A DNA stretch of 64,000 nucleotides from Sediminihabitans luteus (GTDB taxonomy: Bacteria > Actinomycetota > Actinomycetes > Actinomycetales > Cellulomonadaceae), in NCBI RefSeq assembly GCF_002797595.1, contig NZ_PGFE01000001.1:372001-436000 (forward strand), given 5' to 3'. The notes under the pieces are model-generated. The model had not been told where the DNA came from and ran no database searches. It saw only the letters and a program-made list of their open reading frames with translations. The translations under genes were made by a program, and so were the position numbers. Of this stretch, positions 48,403 to 59,449 are shown piece by piece (positions within the stretch are counted from its first letter, which is position 1; each line of letters begins with the position of its first letter).

Positions 48403-49718
48403 GATCCCTCTCCTGCCCGCTGCTCGCCCGTGGCCTGCGCCCGGGCCGTCGTCCGCGGCACGCTCATGCGCACCTCCGTGCCCCATCCTGGCCTGCTCAC
48501 GACCTCGGTCGTCCCGCCGCGCCGCGCGACCCGGCCGCGGATCGACTCGCGCAGCCCGAACCGGTCGGGGGCGACGTCGTCGGGGTCGAACCCGTCGCCG
48601 CGGTCGCGCACGAACGCCTCGACGTGCTCGTCCCGGACCTCGACGTACACGGAGACCGGCGGGGCGCCGTGCGCGACGGCGTTGACGAGCGCCTCGCGCG
48701 TGGCCTGCAGCAGCGCCGCGGTCTGGTCGTCCGGAGCGCAGTCACCGACCACGACCACGTCGACCGCGACGGCGGCCGAGACGCCGTCGGCCTGCGCGAT
48801 GCGCGTGTCCTCGACCTCGCCCACGAGCGTGCGCACCTCGGCCGCGACCGAGGTGCCGGGCGAGGGCCGGTCGTTGTAGAGCCACTCGCGCAGCTCGCGC
48901 TCCTGGCTGCGGGCCATGCGCGCGACCGCCTCGGGGTCGTGCGAGGCACGCCGGATCAGCGCGAGCGTCTGCAGCACCGAGTCGTGCAGGTGCGCCGCGA
49001 TGTCGGCGCGCTCGGCCTCGCGCGCCCGCGCGGCACGCTCGTCGCCGAGCTCGCGCACGAGGCGCAGCCACCAGGGCGCGAGCACCACGACCACGCCGGC
49101 GAGCACCGCGAGCGCCGCGACGGCGGCCCGCAGCACGGTCGACACGCTCGACCCCTGCACCACGAGCAGCACGACGCCCACGACCACGAGGGCGAGGCCG
49201 CCCACGAGCCGCAGCACGCCCGCGGGCGTGCGTCCACCCGCCTGCGAGAGCCACCGGCCGCGCTGCGCGGCGTCGAGCTGGCTCCACGCGAGTCCCACGC
49301 CCGCGAGCGCGACGAGCACGGGGAGCATCCAGCTCCCGGCGACGTCGACGCCGTGGCGGGCGGCCAGGAGCAGCGCGGCCGCGCCGAGCAGGATCAGGCC
49401 GAGCGCGACGTCCCGCACCGGGAGCCGTCGCCCCGCCTCGACGGGGCGGCGGGCGAGGCGGGACAACGCGGCGGGCCGGGCGGCCGCGGCGTCGCGGTCG
49501 GCGTCCGCGCTCGGCACCGTGACCCACCAGAAGACGTAGAGGAGCACGCCCGCCCCGCCCGCGAGGCCGAGGAACACCATCGCGACGCGCACGCCGCCCA
49601 GCGGCAGGCCGAGGTGCGTGGCGAGGGCACCGCACACGCCCCCGACCACGCGCCCCTGCTCGGGGCGACGCATCGGGGGGCGGGCCACGGGCCGCGCGGT
49701 CGTCGGGTTCGGCTGCAC
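48399..49718 (-). CDS. Sensor histidine kinase with N-terminal PspC domain
   Basis: A 439-residue kinase. An N-terminal PspC domain (about residues 15-72, GRVVGGVCGALATHLGLPLG, VFWWVTVPS) is followed by four more hydrophobic helices, a HisKA_3 dimerisation helix with the phosphorylated His in ERADIAAHLHDSVLQTLALI, and an ATPase domain with TREALVNAVAHG (N box), RDRGDGFDPDD (G1) and GLRESIRGRVARRGG. It resembles LiaS-like envelope-stress kinases of actinobacteria. Its stop overlaps the regulator start by 4 bases. It is divergent from a PspC/LiaF-like protein, the likely sensor partner. Confidence 0.92.
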   Translation of the reverse strand: MQPNPTTARPVARPPMRRPEQGRVVGGVCGALATHLGLPLGGVRVAMVFLGLAGGAGVLLYVFWWVTVPSADADRDAAAARPAALSRLARRPVEAGRRLPVRDVALGLILLGAAALLLAARHGVDVAGSWMLPVLVALAGVGLAWSQLDAAQRGRWLSQAGGRTPAGVLRLVGGLALVVVGVVLLVVQGSSVSTVLRAAVAALAVLAGVVVVLAPWWLRLVRELGDERAARAREAERADIAAHLHDSVLQTLALIRRASHDPEAVARMARSQERELREWLYNDRPSPGTSVAAEVRTLVGEVEDTRIAQADGVSAAVAVDVVVVGDCAPDDQTAALLQATREALVNAVAHGAPPVSVYVEVRDEHVEAFVRDRGDGFDPDDVAPDRFGLRESIRGRVARRGGTTEVVSRPGWGTEVRMSVPRTTARAQATGEQRAGEGS

Positions 49719-49853
49719 CCCCTGATCGTCACACGTCCCGCGCGCTCAGGAGCCCGCCGGGGCCTAGGACCAGGGTGCTCGGGGGCGAGAACCAGGGTCG
49801 GCTCAGGGTGGCACCTGATGGTGCGCGCGCCCCGCGCCCGACACGATGGACGC

Positions 49854-51317
49854 ATGACCGACCAGACCCCTCCCCCGGCACACCCCGGCCCCGACCCACG
49901 GCCGGCGGACGACGTGCCGCCGCCCCCGTCGTCCGACCCCATGGCCCGGTTCTTCGACTCGCTGCGCCGCAGCGGCCTGAGCAGGTCCGAGGACCGCTGG
50001 GTAGGTGGCGTCGCGGGTGGCCTGGCCGACCGCTTCGGCCTCGACCCCCTGCTCGTGCGCGGGCTGCTGTTCGTCTCGTTCTTCCTCTCGGGCGCCGGCC
50101 TCGTGCTGTACGGCATCGCGTGGGCGCTGCTGCCCGAGGCGCGCGACGGCCGGATCCACCTCGAGCAGACGATCCGGGGCGACGTGGACGTCGCGCTCGT
50201 GGGCGCCGCCGCGACCGTCGTGGTCGGGCTCACGTGGGGCGACGGCTGGTGGTCGCTGACGAACCGGGTCGGGCTCGGCTGGCTCAACGGGCTGTTCTGG
50301 CTCGCGGCCGTGGGCGTCGTCGTCTACCTCGTGGTGCGCTCGCGTCAGCTCGCGGGCCCCGCCCCGGACACCTGGGGCGGCCCGAAGGCCCCGCCCGCCG
50401 GGGGCGACCCCGCCTGGGGCACGGAGGCCCCCGCCGGGACGTGGACGCCGCCCGCCGCGCAGGCACCCGCCGGGACGGCGGACGCCCACGCCCGGAAGCA
50501 CGACGAGATCTCCCACGCCCGGGCCGAGGCCCACCGCGCCCGCACCGACGCCCACAAGGCCCGGGCCGAGGCACGGACCGAGGCCGCGCGCCTGCGGTCC
50601 GAGGCGCAGCGCCGGCAGCACGAGGAGGCCAAGGCGCGGCGCGCCCGCAGCGCAGGCAGCTCGACCGTCGTCGCGACGCTCGGCCTCGTGCTCCTGCTCG
50701 GCGCGGTCGTGCTGCTGCTCGACCGCACGTCGGGCGCGGGCGACGCCCCGCTGCTCGTCTGGCTCGGCGCGAGCATCGTCCTCGTCGGGGCTGTCACGGT
50801 GGTCACGGGCCTGCGCGGACGCCGCTCGGGCGGGCTCACCGGCATCGCGTGGGTGCTGCTGGTGGCCTTCGTCCCGGCCGTCGCGTGGAGCGCCCTGGGT
50901 GTGGCCGAGGGCTACCGGACCGTCGTCGCCGACGGCGGCATCGACACCCGGCCGACGACGGTCGCCGAGGCCGAGGACGGCGTGTCGTTCCTCGTCGGCG
51001 ACGCGACGATCGACCTGACCGCGCTCGACCTCCCCGCGGACGCCGCGAGCGACCCCGTGGAGATCGACGCGAGCTTCGGGGCGGGCCAGCTCACGGTCCG
51101 CGTGCCCGACGGCGTGCCCGTGACGGCACACGTCGACATCTGGGCCGGCGAGACCACGTGGCGCGACGAGGACGGCGGCGTGACCTCGTGGGCCGGCATC
51201 AACCCGGGCGCCGGCACGCTCTCGAGCGACGAGGTCGCGGCGGGCGAGGACCCCCGGATCGTCCTGGACATCACGGGCCGCACCGGCGCCGTGCGCATCG
51301 TGGAGGAGCAGTCATGA
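49854..51317 (+). CDS. PspC and LiaF-like membrane protein
   Basis: A 487-residue protein that probably reports envelope stress to the divergent kinase. Order: Pro-rich start, PspC domain (about 42-100, RWVGGVAGGLADRFGLDPLL), a second membrane segment (about 105-165), a highly charged helical linker (about 205-260, repeats of the AHxAR kind rich in Ala, Arg, His and Glu), three more helices and a C-terminal beta domain like LiaF/toast-rack proteins (IEIDASFGAGQLTVRVPDGV in spirit, VEIDASFGAG seen). ATG 49854 lies 6 nt after CACGAT without a ribosome site. Overlaps the next gene by 4 bases. Confidence 0.85.
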   Translation: MTDQTPPPAHPGPDPRPADDVPPPPSSDPMARFFDSLRRSGLSRSEDRWVGGVAGGLADRFGLDPLLVRGLLFVSFFLSGAGLVLYGIAWALLPEARDGRIHLEQTIRGDVDVALVGAAATVVVGLTWGDGWWSLTNRVGLGWLNGLFWLAAVGVVVYLVVRSRQLAGPAPDTWGGPKAPPAGGDPAWGTEAPAGTWTPPAAQAPAGTADAHARKHDEISHARAEAHRARTDAHKARAEARTEAARLRSEAQRRQHEEAKARRARSAGSSTVVATLGLVLLLGAVVLLLDRTSGAGDAPLLVWLGASIVLVGAVTVVTGLRGRRSGGLTGIAWVLLVAFVPAVAWSALGVAEGYRTVVADGGIDTRPTTVAEAEDGVSFLVGDATIDLTALDLPADAASDPVEIDASFGAGQLTVRVPDGVPVTAHVDIWAGETTWRDEDGGVTSWAGINPGAGTLSSDEVAAGEDPRIVLDITGRTGAVRIVEEQS

Positions 51318-51955
51318 ACCCGACCGGAACGAACGACCCGCGCGACGACGCCGCGGACCCGTCCGCGGACCCGACCGGCCCGCTGCCCGGGGACACCGGG
51401 AGGGTGGACGAGGGTGCCGCCGACGGGGGGATCGCCAGCCGCGAGGCACAGACGGACCAGACGGACCAGACCCAGGCGTACCCCGCCGACGGGCACCCGA
51501 CCCAGGCCTACGGCACTGAGGGGCCCGGCTCTGAGGCGTACGGCACTGAGTCATACGGCACCGCGGCCTACGGGACCGAGGCCTATCCGACCGGGCAGCA
51601 GCCCACAGAGCAGTACCCGACCGAGCGGTACCCCACCGAGCAGTACCCCACCGAGTCGGTCCCCGCGCCCGCACCCAAGGTCGCTCCGGCGTACGGCACG
51701 GGGACTGGCACGGGGACCAGCGCCGGCGCGACGAGCTCCGCACCACCGAGCGTGCCGGACGGCGGAGCGACCGTCGCGACCATCGTCTGGGGTCTCGTGC
51801 TGGTCGCGGTGGGGGTTGGCATCGCCTCGCTGGGCCTCGGTGCACGGTTCGACCTCGACCTCGCGCTCGTGGTCGTCCTCGGCGGCGGGGGTCTCGCGCT
51901 GCTCGTCGGCTCGGTGTGGTCGGGCGTGCGTCGCAAGCGCGGCGCGGGGGCCTGA
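51314..51955 (+). CDS. Membrane protein with Tyr/Pro/Thr/Glu repeats
   Basis: A 213-residue protein. The first 140 residues are polar and repetitive: units of the YGTE and YPTEQ kind (AYGTEAYPTGQQPTEQYPTE), then GTGTGTS. Two C-terminal helices follow (VATIVWGLVLVAVGVGIASL and LALVVVLGGGGLALLVGSVW) with a short basic tail, so the repeat region is cytoplasmic or outside depending on topology. No known domain. ATG overlaps the PspC/LiaF-like gene stop, so they are coupled. Confidence 0.75.
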   Translation: MNPTGTNDPRDDAADPSADPTGPLPGDTGRVDEGAADGGIASREAQTDQTDQTQAYPADGHPTQAYGTEGPGSEAYGTESYGTAAYGTEAYPTGQQPTEQYPTERYPTEQYPTESVPAPAPKVAPAYGTGTGTGTSAGATSSAPPSVPDGGATVATIVWGLVLVAVGVGIASLGLGARFDLDLALVVVLGGGGLALLVGSVWSGVRRKRGAGA

Positions 51956-52005
51956 CCGAGTCGCACGTGACGACGAGCTTGCGACACGACATGCTCGTGA
52001 CACGA

Positions 52006-52044
52006 CGAGGCCCGGCCCCCGGTGCTGCGGGTGGCCGGGCCTCG
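52006..52044. terminator. Bidirectional terminator
   Basis: CGAGGCCCGGCC (52006-52017) pairs perfectly with GGCCGGGCCTCG (52033-52044), between two convergent genes. Confidence 0.7.
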
Positions 52045-52055
52045 GTGTGCCGGGG

Positions 52056-52847
52056 TCAGTGCCGGGGTGTCGGCCCGTCGCCCTCGGTGCCCTCGACGGG
52101 CGTTCCCGGTGATGCCGGGGTCTCGGCCTCCGGGACGGCGTGGCCGTCCGTCGGGAGGGTGCGGGTCGCGTCGTCGGCCGGCGAGCCGGGCGACGCGGGC
52201 TCGGCCGGGACGACGGGCTCGGCCGGCGCGGCCGACGTGGGGGCAGCCTGCGCCTGGGGTGCCGCGGTCGCGGACGTGCGCTCGGGGGCGACGGGGCGCT
52301 CCGGAGCGACAGGAGCCGCAGCAGCAGGAGCAGCCGCGGGAGCCGCAGCAGCAGGGGCGGGCGGGGCGGCGTGCGCGGGGGCCCGCGTCGGCGCGGCACC
52401 CGCGTCCACCGAGATCTCCGGACCGCTGCCGAGGCGACGGAACGCGACGCCGAACAGGATGAACATGAGCCCCAGACCGATCACGAGCGCCGAGACGCCG
52501 AACGCGACGACCGACGTGAACAGCGAGGCGCGCAGGAACGAGGCGTCCATGACCGTGGCGCGCGTCGGGTCGTCCTGGTCGAGCTCGGCGTAGGTCCGGC
52601 CGTCGGCCATCTCGAGCGCGTGCTTGTTGATGACCTCGGCCTGCGCGTAGGCGGAGAAGGGCCCGTTGACGTCGTCGCCCCCGAGGAAGTCCGCGTCTTC
52701 CGAGACCGTGATGTCCTCGGCCGCGAGCTGGTCGGTCACGACGTACCAGGTGACGCCGCCCGCGATGATGAGGATGATGCCCGCGATGATGCTGAAGAGC
52801 CCGATCCCGCGTGCTCCGCGGGTCGGTCGAACGGTGACGTTGGACAT
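52056..52847 (-). CDS. Two-helix membrane protein with Ala/Pro-rich tail, paralogue of 46972-47457
   Basis: A 263-residue protein. N-terminal 140 residues repeat the layout of the 161-residue paralogue: helix (LFSIIAGIILIIAGGVTWYV), loop with DITVSEDADFLGGDDVNGPF and ASFLRASLFTSVV, second helix (GVSALVIGLGLMFILFGVAF). The remaining 120 residues are Ala/Pro-rich and low complexity, absent in the paralogue. ATG 52847 with GGGGAACCGGA; a longer frame to 52922 is not supported. Upstream, GTGAA and TTCAC half-sites (52901-52929) are 19 nt apart, with a GC hairpin (52876-52893) in the leader. The two paralogues bracket the PspC/LiaRS-like module. Confidence 0.75.
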   Translation of the reverse strand: MSNVTVRPTRGARGIGLFSIIAGIILIIAGGVTWYVVTDQLAAEDITVSEDADFLGGDDVNGPFSAYAQAEVINKHALEMADGRTYAELDQDDPTRATVMDASFLRASLFTSVVAFGVSALVIGLGLMFILFGVAFRRLGSGPEISVDAGAAPTRAPAHAAPPAPAAAAPAAAPAAAAPVAPERPVAPERTSATAAPQAQAAPTSAAPAEPVVPAEPASPGSPADDATRTLPTDGHAVPEAETPASPGTPVEGTEGDGPTPRH

Positions 52848-53104
52848 TCCGGTTCCCCAATCGTGACGTGACTCCGGGGGCCGCACGGCCCCCGCCCTGC
52901 GTGAATCCACTGCACTGTCCACGTTTCACGCTAGTGCAGGTCGGGCGTTTCGTCGCGCAGAAGGAGGAACCGCCCGGACCTCACGCGTCGCCCACGCCCC
53001 ACCGCCTGCGCGCACCAGCCCGCGGAACGCCGTTGACCTGCACGAACGCCCTCGATAGCGTGGCGCGTCCGCGCTCGCGGGCGGGACCCGGACGAAGGGC
53101 GGGG

Positions 53105-53795
53105 GGCGCGCTCGACGCGACGCAGGTCTACCTCGACGCGGGGCACTCCGCGTGGGGGGCGGTCGGCGACACCGCGGACCGCCTGCTGCGCGCGGGGGTC
53201 GCGGACGCCGACGGCAGTTCCTCAACGCGTCGAACTACCGCACGACCGCGGACGAGGTCGCGTTCGGCGCGCGTGTGAGCGCGTGCGTCGACCTGGCCCG
53301 CCGCGGCGGGGTGCACGTCACGGACTGCCCCGGGGCGGCGACGTCCTGGTACGACGACGCGTACGCGGCGGCCGGGATCGCGCGCGACCCCGCGCTCGCA
53401 CCGCACCTCGTGGTCGACACCTCGCGCAACGGGCGCGGCCCGTGGACGCCGCCCGCGGGCGGGTTCGCGGACGGCGCGGACGCCGAGGCGTGGTGCAACC
53501 CGCCCGGGCGTGGGGCCGGGGCGCGACCGACGCTCGGCGTCGGCCCGGCGGGCACGGTCGGGGTGGGCACGGTCGGGGTGGGCACGGTCGAGGTCGACCC
53601 GGTGGGCACGGTCGAGGTCGACGCGTACCTCTGGGTCAAGGTCCCGGGGACGTCGGACGGCGCGTGCCTGCGCGGCACGTCGGGCACGGTCGACCCGGCG
53701 CGGGGCTCCGTCGCCCCCCGGCCGGCACGTGGTTCCCCGAGCAGGCGCGCGAGCTCGTCGAGCTCGCCGACCCGCCGCTCGCGCCCGGGCACTGA
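53105..53795 (+). pseudogene. Truncated, frameshifted GH6 cellulase remnant
   Basis: The three plus-strand frames in succession encode the C-terminal half of a family 6 glycoside hydrolase (endoglucanase or cellobiohydrolase). Frame one (53108-53215): VYLDAGHSAWG, LLRAGVADADG. Frame two (53215 to about 53715): FLNASNYRTTADEVAFGARV, HLVVDTSRNGRGPW, WCNPPGRG, VDAYLWVKVPGTSDGAC. Frame three (to the TGA at 53795): PPAGTWFPEQARELVELA. These match GH6 landmarks in order. The first shift lies at GGCAG (about 53213), the second at the C6 run near 53720; each fits loss of one base. The first half of the catalytic domain, with the catalytic acid, and any signal peptide or cellulose-binding module are absent upstream. 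A GTV/GVE repeat (about 53559-53620) is inserted before VDAYLWVK. Confidence 0.85.
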
Positions 53796-53810
53796 TCCGC
53801 GGACGGTCAG

Positions 53811-53856
53811 ACGCCGACGGCGCCCGACCCCTCGCGGGGGCGGACGCCGTCGGCGT
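53811..53856. terminator. guaA terminator
   Basis: ACGCCGACGGCG (53811-53822) pairs with CGCCGTCGGCGT (53845-53856). It lies between the GH6 remnant and guaA, which converge. Confidence 0.7.
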
Positions 53857-53865
53857 GCGGGGAGG

Positions 53866-55467
53866 TCACTCCCACTCGATGGTGCCCGGCGGCTTGCTGG
53901 TCACGTCGAGCACCACGCGGTTGACGTCGTCGACCTCGTTCGTGATGCGCGTCGAGATGATCGAGAGCACGTCGTAGGGCAGGCGCGTCCAGTCGGCCGT
54001 CATGGCGTCCTCGGACGACACCGGGCGCAGCACGATCGGGTGGCCGTAGGTGCGGCCGTCGCCCTGCACGCCGACCGAGCGGACGTCGGCGAGCAGCACC
54101 ACGGGGCACTGCCAGATCTCGCCGTCGAGGCCTGCGCGCGTGAGCTCCTCGCGGGCGATCGCGTCGGCCTTGCGCAGGATCTCGAGGCGCTCCGCGGTGA
54201 CCTCGCCGACGATCCGGATGCCGAGGCCCGGGCCGGGGAACGGCTGGCGCGCGACGATCTCCTCGGGGACGCCGAGCTCGCGGCCCACCGCGCGCACCTC
54301 GTCCTTGAAGAGCGTGCGCAGCGGCTCGACGAGCTCGAACTCGAGGTCGTCGGGCAGCCCGCCCACGTTGTGGTGGCTCTTGATGTTGGCCGCGCCCTCG
54401 CCGCCGCCGGACTCGACGACGTCCGGGTACAGCGTGCCCTGCACGAGGAACTTGACCTCGGCGCCGTGCTCGCCGGCCTCGGCGACGATGTCGCGCTGCG
54501 CGTCCTCGAACACGCGGATGAACTCGCGGCCGATGATCTTGCGCTTGGTCTCGGGGTCGCTCACGCCCGCGAGCGCGGTGAGGAACCGCTCCTTCTCGTC
54601 ACGGATCACGAGGTTCACGCCGGTCGCCGAGACGAAGTCGCGCTCGATCTGCTCGACCTCGCCCGCGCGCATGAGCCCGTGGTCGACGTGCACGCACGTG
54701 AGCTGGTCGCCCACGGCCTGCTGCACGAGCGCGGCCGCGACCGCCGAGTCGACGCCGCCCGAGAGCGCGCAGATCACGCGCGCGTCCCCCACCTGGGCGC
54801 GGATCGCGGCGACCTGGTCGTGCACGACGTTGCTCGGGGTCCAGTCGGGGGCGAGCCCCGCGCCCTCGTACAGGAAGTGCTCGAGCACGGTCTGCCCGTG
54901 CGCCGAGTGCTTGACCTCGGGGTGCCACTGCACGCCGTAGAGGCGGCGGGCGCCGTCCTCGAACGCCGCGACGGGCGAGCCGGCCGAGGTCGCGAGGACC
55001 TCGAAGCCCTCGGGCGCGGCGTGCACCGCGTCGCCGTGGCTCATCCAGGTGGTCTGGTTCTCGGGGGTGCCCGCGAGCAGCACGCCGGCCGAGCAGACCT
55101 CGACCTCGGTGCCGCCGTACTCGCGCCGGCCCGTCTGCGCGACCGTGCCGCCGAGCGCCGCGGCCATCGCCTGGAACCCGTAGCAGATGCCGAGCACGGG
55201 CACGCCCGCGTCGAACAGCGCCGGGTCGACGAACGGCGCCCCCGCGGCGTAGACCGACGACGGCCCGCCCGAGAGGATGATCGCCGCCGGGTCCTTGGCG
55301 AGCATCTGCTCGACCGTGAACGTGTGCGGCACGATCTCGGAGTACACGCTCGCCTCGCGCACGCGGCGCGCGATGAGCTGGGCGTACTGGGCGCCGAAGT
55401 CGACGACGAGGACGGGCCTCGGGGTCGCGGCAGCGGTGGTCGCTGAGGAATCAGGGGTGGCGGTCAC
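53866..55467 (-). CDS. guaA: GMP synthase (glutamine-hydrolysing)
   Basis: Converts XMP to GMP using glutamine and ATP. The 533-residue protein has the class I glutaminase domain (about 18-210) with triad Cys in [10 protein letters not shown], His/Glu in YGVQWHPEV, the ATP pyrophosphatase PP-loop [17 protein letters not shown] and the dimerisation domain ending [16 protein letters not shown]. Complete. GTG 55467 follows TATCCT by 6 nt without a ribosome site, so the mRNA is leaderless. With purH, purN and purU it is one of four purine or one-carbon genes in the window. Confidence 0.97.
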   Translation of the reverse strand: MTATPDSSATTAAATPRPVLVVDFGAQYAQLIARRVREASVYSEIVPHTFTVEQMLAKDPAAIILSGGPSSVYAAGAPFVDPALFDAGVPVLGICYGFQAMAAALGGTVAQTGRREYGGTEVEVCSAGVLLAGTPENQTTWMSHGDAVHAAPEGFEVLATSAGSPVAAFEDGARRLYGVQWHPEVKHSAHGQTVLEHFLYEGAGLAPDWTPSNVVHDQVAAIRAQVGDARVICALSGGVDSAVAAALVQQAVGDQLTCVHVDHGLMRAGEVEQIERDFVSATGVNLVIRDEKERFLTALAGVSDPETKRKIIGREFIRVFEDAQRDIVAEAGEHGAEVKFLVQGTLYPDVVESGGGEGAANIKSHHNVGGLPDDLEFELVEPLRTLFKDEVRAVGRELGVPEEIVARQPFPGPGLGIRIVGEVTAERLEILRKADAIAREELTRAGLDGEIWQCPVVLLADVRSVGVQGDGRTYGHPIVLRPVSSEDAMTADWTRLPYDVLSIISTRITNEVDDVNRVVLDVTSKPPGTIEWE

Positions 55468-55473
55468 GGCACC

Positions 55474-55479
55474 AGGATA
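55474..55479 (-). promoter_or_regulatory. guaA leaderless -10 box
   Basis: Minus-strand TATCCT lies 6 nt before the GTG start codon of guaA. Confidence 0.55.
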
Positions 55480-55507
55480 GTTGGCCGCGCGGGCGCGGCC
55501 GAACGCG

Positions 55508-56125
55508 TCAGGGCGCGGGACGCATCGTGCGGAGCATCTGCTCGCCGGGCGATCCCTCGAACGTGCCCTCGGGCGCGTGCGCGGTCGCGGTCACAAGGAT
55601 GCTGCCCGCGTCGTCGCGCGCGGTCACGGCGACGACGTCGACGACGCCGCCCGTCGCGTCGGCGTCCGTGGCGGTCGGGTCCTGCGTGCCGCGGACGGCG
55701 TACGCCGTGGCCCATCCCTCGAGCTCGGCGGGCGACAGCACGATGCCGTCACCGCCCTCGGCCGTGATCTCGGCCTCGGTCACGCGCGCCGAGAGGTACA
55801 CGTCGCCGTCCGCCGCCTCGCGGGCCTCCGCGACGGCCAGCGTGAGCGCGACCTCGTCGCCGTCGTGGAACTCGGTCGTCGCGATGCCCTGCGAGGTCGA
55901 GGAGGTCGCCTCGTAGCCGGCCGGCACGAGCAGCGTCACACCGTCGCTGGTCCAGGGCGTGGACCCGTTGATCGCGTCGAGCGGCTCGATCACGTACGGC
56001 TCGCTGGTCTCGACGGGCTCGTCGAGCATGCTGGGCGCGTCGGCGTCGGGGTCGGGGCTGCACGCGGAGACCGCGAGCAGGGCGCCGACCGCGAGCGCGG
56101 CGAGCCGCAGGGAGGGGGTGCGCAT
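55508..56125 (-). CDS. Lipoprotein of unknown function
   Basis: A 205-residue secreted lipoprotein: signal [20 protein letters not shown], lipobox VSACSP with Cys at about 22, then an acidic linker and a beta-rich domain of about 150 residues with no recognised family ([32 protein letters not shown] at the end). The layout recalls the PsbP/MOG1-like or LpqN-type lipoproteins that end in a short helix, but this is not certain. TAGGTT ends 6 nt before the ATG, so a leaderless mRNA is likely. It is upstream of guaA on the same strand. Confidence 0.78.
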   Translation of the reverse strand: MRTPSLRLAALAVGALLAVSACSPDPDADAPSMLDEPVETSEPYVIEPLDAINGSTPWTSDGVTLLVPAGYEATSSTSQGIATTEFHDGDEVALTLAVAEAREAADGDVYLSARVTEAEITAEGGDGIVLSPAELEGWATAYAVRGTQDPTATDADATGGVVDVVAVTARDDAGSILVTATAHAPEGTFEGSPGEQMLRTMRPAP

Positions 56126-56131
56126 GCGCTC

Positions 56132-56137
56132 AACCTA
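56132..56137 (-). promoter_or_regulatory. Leaderless -10 box of the lipoprotein gene
   Basis: Minus-strand TAGGTT lies 6 nt before ATG 56125. Confidence 0.5.
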
Positions 56138-56237
56138 GCAAGCGTGCGGGACGCGGCCCGACGGCGTCCGCCCGGCCGTGCGCCGTCCGCGGAGGCCGGA
56201 CCAGGCGCCCTGGTCGGCCGCGTCGTCGCCCGCGTCG

Positions 56238-56897
56238 TCAGGCGGCGGGGTCGCCCGCCGTGACCCGGGCGCGCAGGGCGCGCGCCGCGGCCTCGGGGTC
56301 GCCGGCCCCGGTGATCGCCCGCACGACGACGACCCGCCGGGCACCCGCCGCCACGACCTCGTCGACCCGGTCGAGGTCGATCCCGCCGATCGCGAACCAG
56401 GGCGTGCGGGGCGCGGACGCCGCGACGTCCCGCAGCAGGTCGAGCCCGACGGCGCTGCGGCCGGGCTTGGTCGGGGTCGCCCACAGCGGGCCGACGCAGA
56501 AGTAGTCGACGTCCGGGTCGGCCTCGGCCTGCGCGGCCTGCGCGGCCGAGTGCGTCGAACGGCCCAGCACCACGTCGGGGCCGAGCAGACGGCGCGACGC
56601 CGCGACGGGCAGGTCGTCCTGGCCGGTATGCAGCGCGGGGGCGGAGGTCAGCCGGGCGACGTCCGCCCGGTCGTTGACGCACCACAGCGCGCCGTGCTCG
56701 GCCGCGACCGCCGCCACGAGCTCGTGCAGCTCGAGCTCGCGGCGCACGTCGAGCCCCTTGTCGCGCAGCTGGACCACGTCGACTCCCCCACGCAGGGCGG
56801 CGTGCAGGAACTCCTCGAGGTCGCCCCGGTCCTCGCGCGCGTCGGTGCACAGGTACAGGCGGGCGTCCACGAGCCGCGGGTGTCCGGGTGGTGTCAT
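56238..56897 (-). CDS. thiE: Thiamine-phosphate synthase
   Basis: Joins the pyrimidine (HMP-PP) and thiazole phosphate halves to thiamine phosphate. The 219-residue TIM-barrel protein has [15 protein letters not shown], the metal and pyrophosphate site [20 protein letters not shown], and [20 protein letters not shown] with the thiazole-binding loop. ATG 56897 lies 7 nt after TAGCCT with no ribosome site; the longer frame to 57002 overlaps the TPP riboswitch and is rejected. Divergent from thiOSG, so the two units share a 126-bp regulatory region. Confidence 0.94.
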   Translation of the reverse strand: MTPPGHPRLVDARLYLCTDAREDRGDLEEFLHAALRGGVDVVQLRDKGLDVRRELELHELVAAVAAEHGALWCVNDRADVARLTSAPALHTGQDDLPVAASRRLLGPDVVLGRSTHSAAQAAQAEADPDVDYFCVGPLWATPTKPGRSAVGLDLLRDVAASAPRTPWFAIGGIDLDRVDEVVAAGARRVVVVRAITGAGDPEAAARALRARVTAGDPAA

Positions 56898-56924
56898 GCG
56901 CCGGAGGCTAGCGCACCGACGCGA

Positions 56925-56930
56925 TAGCCT
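56925..56930 (+). promoter_or_regulatory. thiOSG -10 box
   Basis: TAGCCT lies 7 nt before the first aptamer base, so transcription should start near 56937. Confidence 0.55.
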
Positions 56931-56937
56931 GGCCGCT

Positions 56938-57020
56938 GCACGGGAGCCCCGCCGGGGCTGAGAGGGCGAAGGTCGCCGACCGTCGAACCTGATCCGGGTC
57001 ATGCCGGCGAAGGGAGCGAG
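56938..57020 (+). ncRNA. TPP riboswitch
   Basis: Contains the thiamine-box landmarks in order: CGGGAGCCC, GGGGCTGAGAGGG, CCGACCGTCGAACCTGATC, then CGGGTCATGCCGGCGAAGGGA. It lies directly upstream of thiO. The AAGGGAG at the aptamer 3' end is also the thiO ribosome site, so ligand binding can hide it: translational control is the likely mode. Confidence 0.96.
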
Positions 57021-57023
57021 CGC

Positions 57024-59277
<2,254 letters not shown>

Positions 59278-59301
59278 CCCGGCGTGAGTCGCCGTCCCTC
59301 G

Positions 59302-59428
59302 CCGAGGTAGAACCGTGCGGCCGAGATAGAGCTCTCGGAGTTCTACCTCGGCACGCTCGCCTCTATCTCGGCGACCTGAGGCCCCGGCGATCCCGAGTCT
59401 CGGTGATCCGGAGTCTCGGCGACCTGAG
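59302..59428. repeat. Interleaved inverted repeats A-B-A'-B' plus 14-bp direct repeat
   Basis: A = CCGAGGTAGAAC (59302-59313), B = CCGAGATAGAG (59321-59331), A' = GTTCTACCTCGG (59340-59351), B' = CTCTATCTCGG (59361-59371). A pairs perfectly with A' and B with B', but the pairs cross, so as RNA they allow a pseudoknot or two alternative hairpins. CTCGGCGACCTGAG then occurs twice (59367-59380, 59415-59428). The element fills the gap between convergent thiG and moeZ, where a terminator is expected. Confidence 0.8.
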
Positions 59429-59449
59429 ACCTCAGTGACGCGGGACCCG

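Noticed and set aside
53152-55446. 764-residue plus-strand frame opposite guaA
   Set aside because: Only its start belongs to the GH6 remnant; the remainder is antisense to guaA with shadow-type composition.
56898-57002. Longer ThiE N-terminus
   Set aside because: The extension is antisense to the TPP riboswitch and rich in Arg/Ser, with no homology.
59302-59428. Attachment site or CRISPR-like repeat near thiG
   Set aside because: No integrase, tRNA or regular spacing is present; the motifs form crossing inverted repeats instead.
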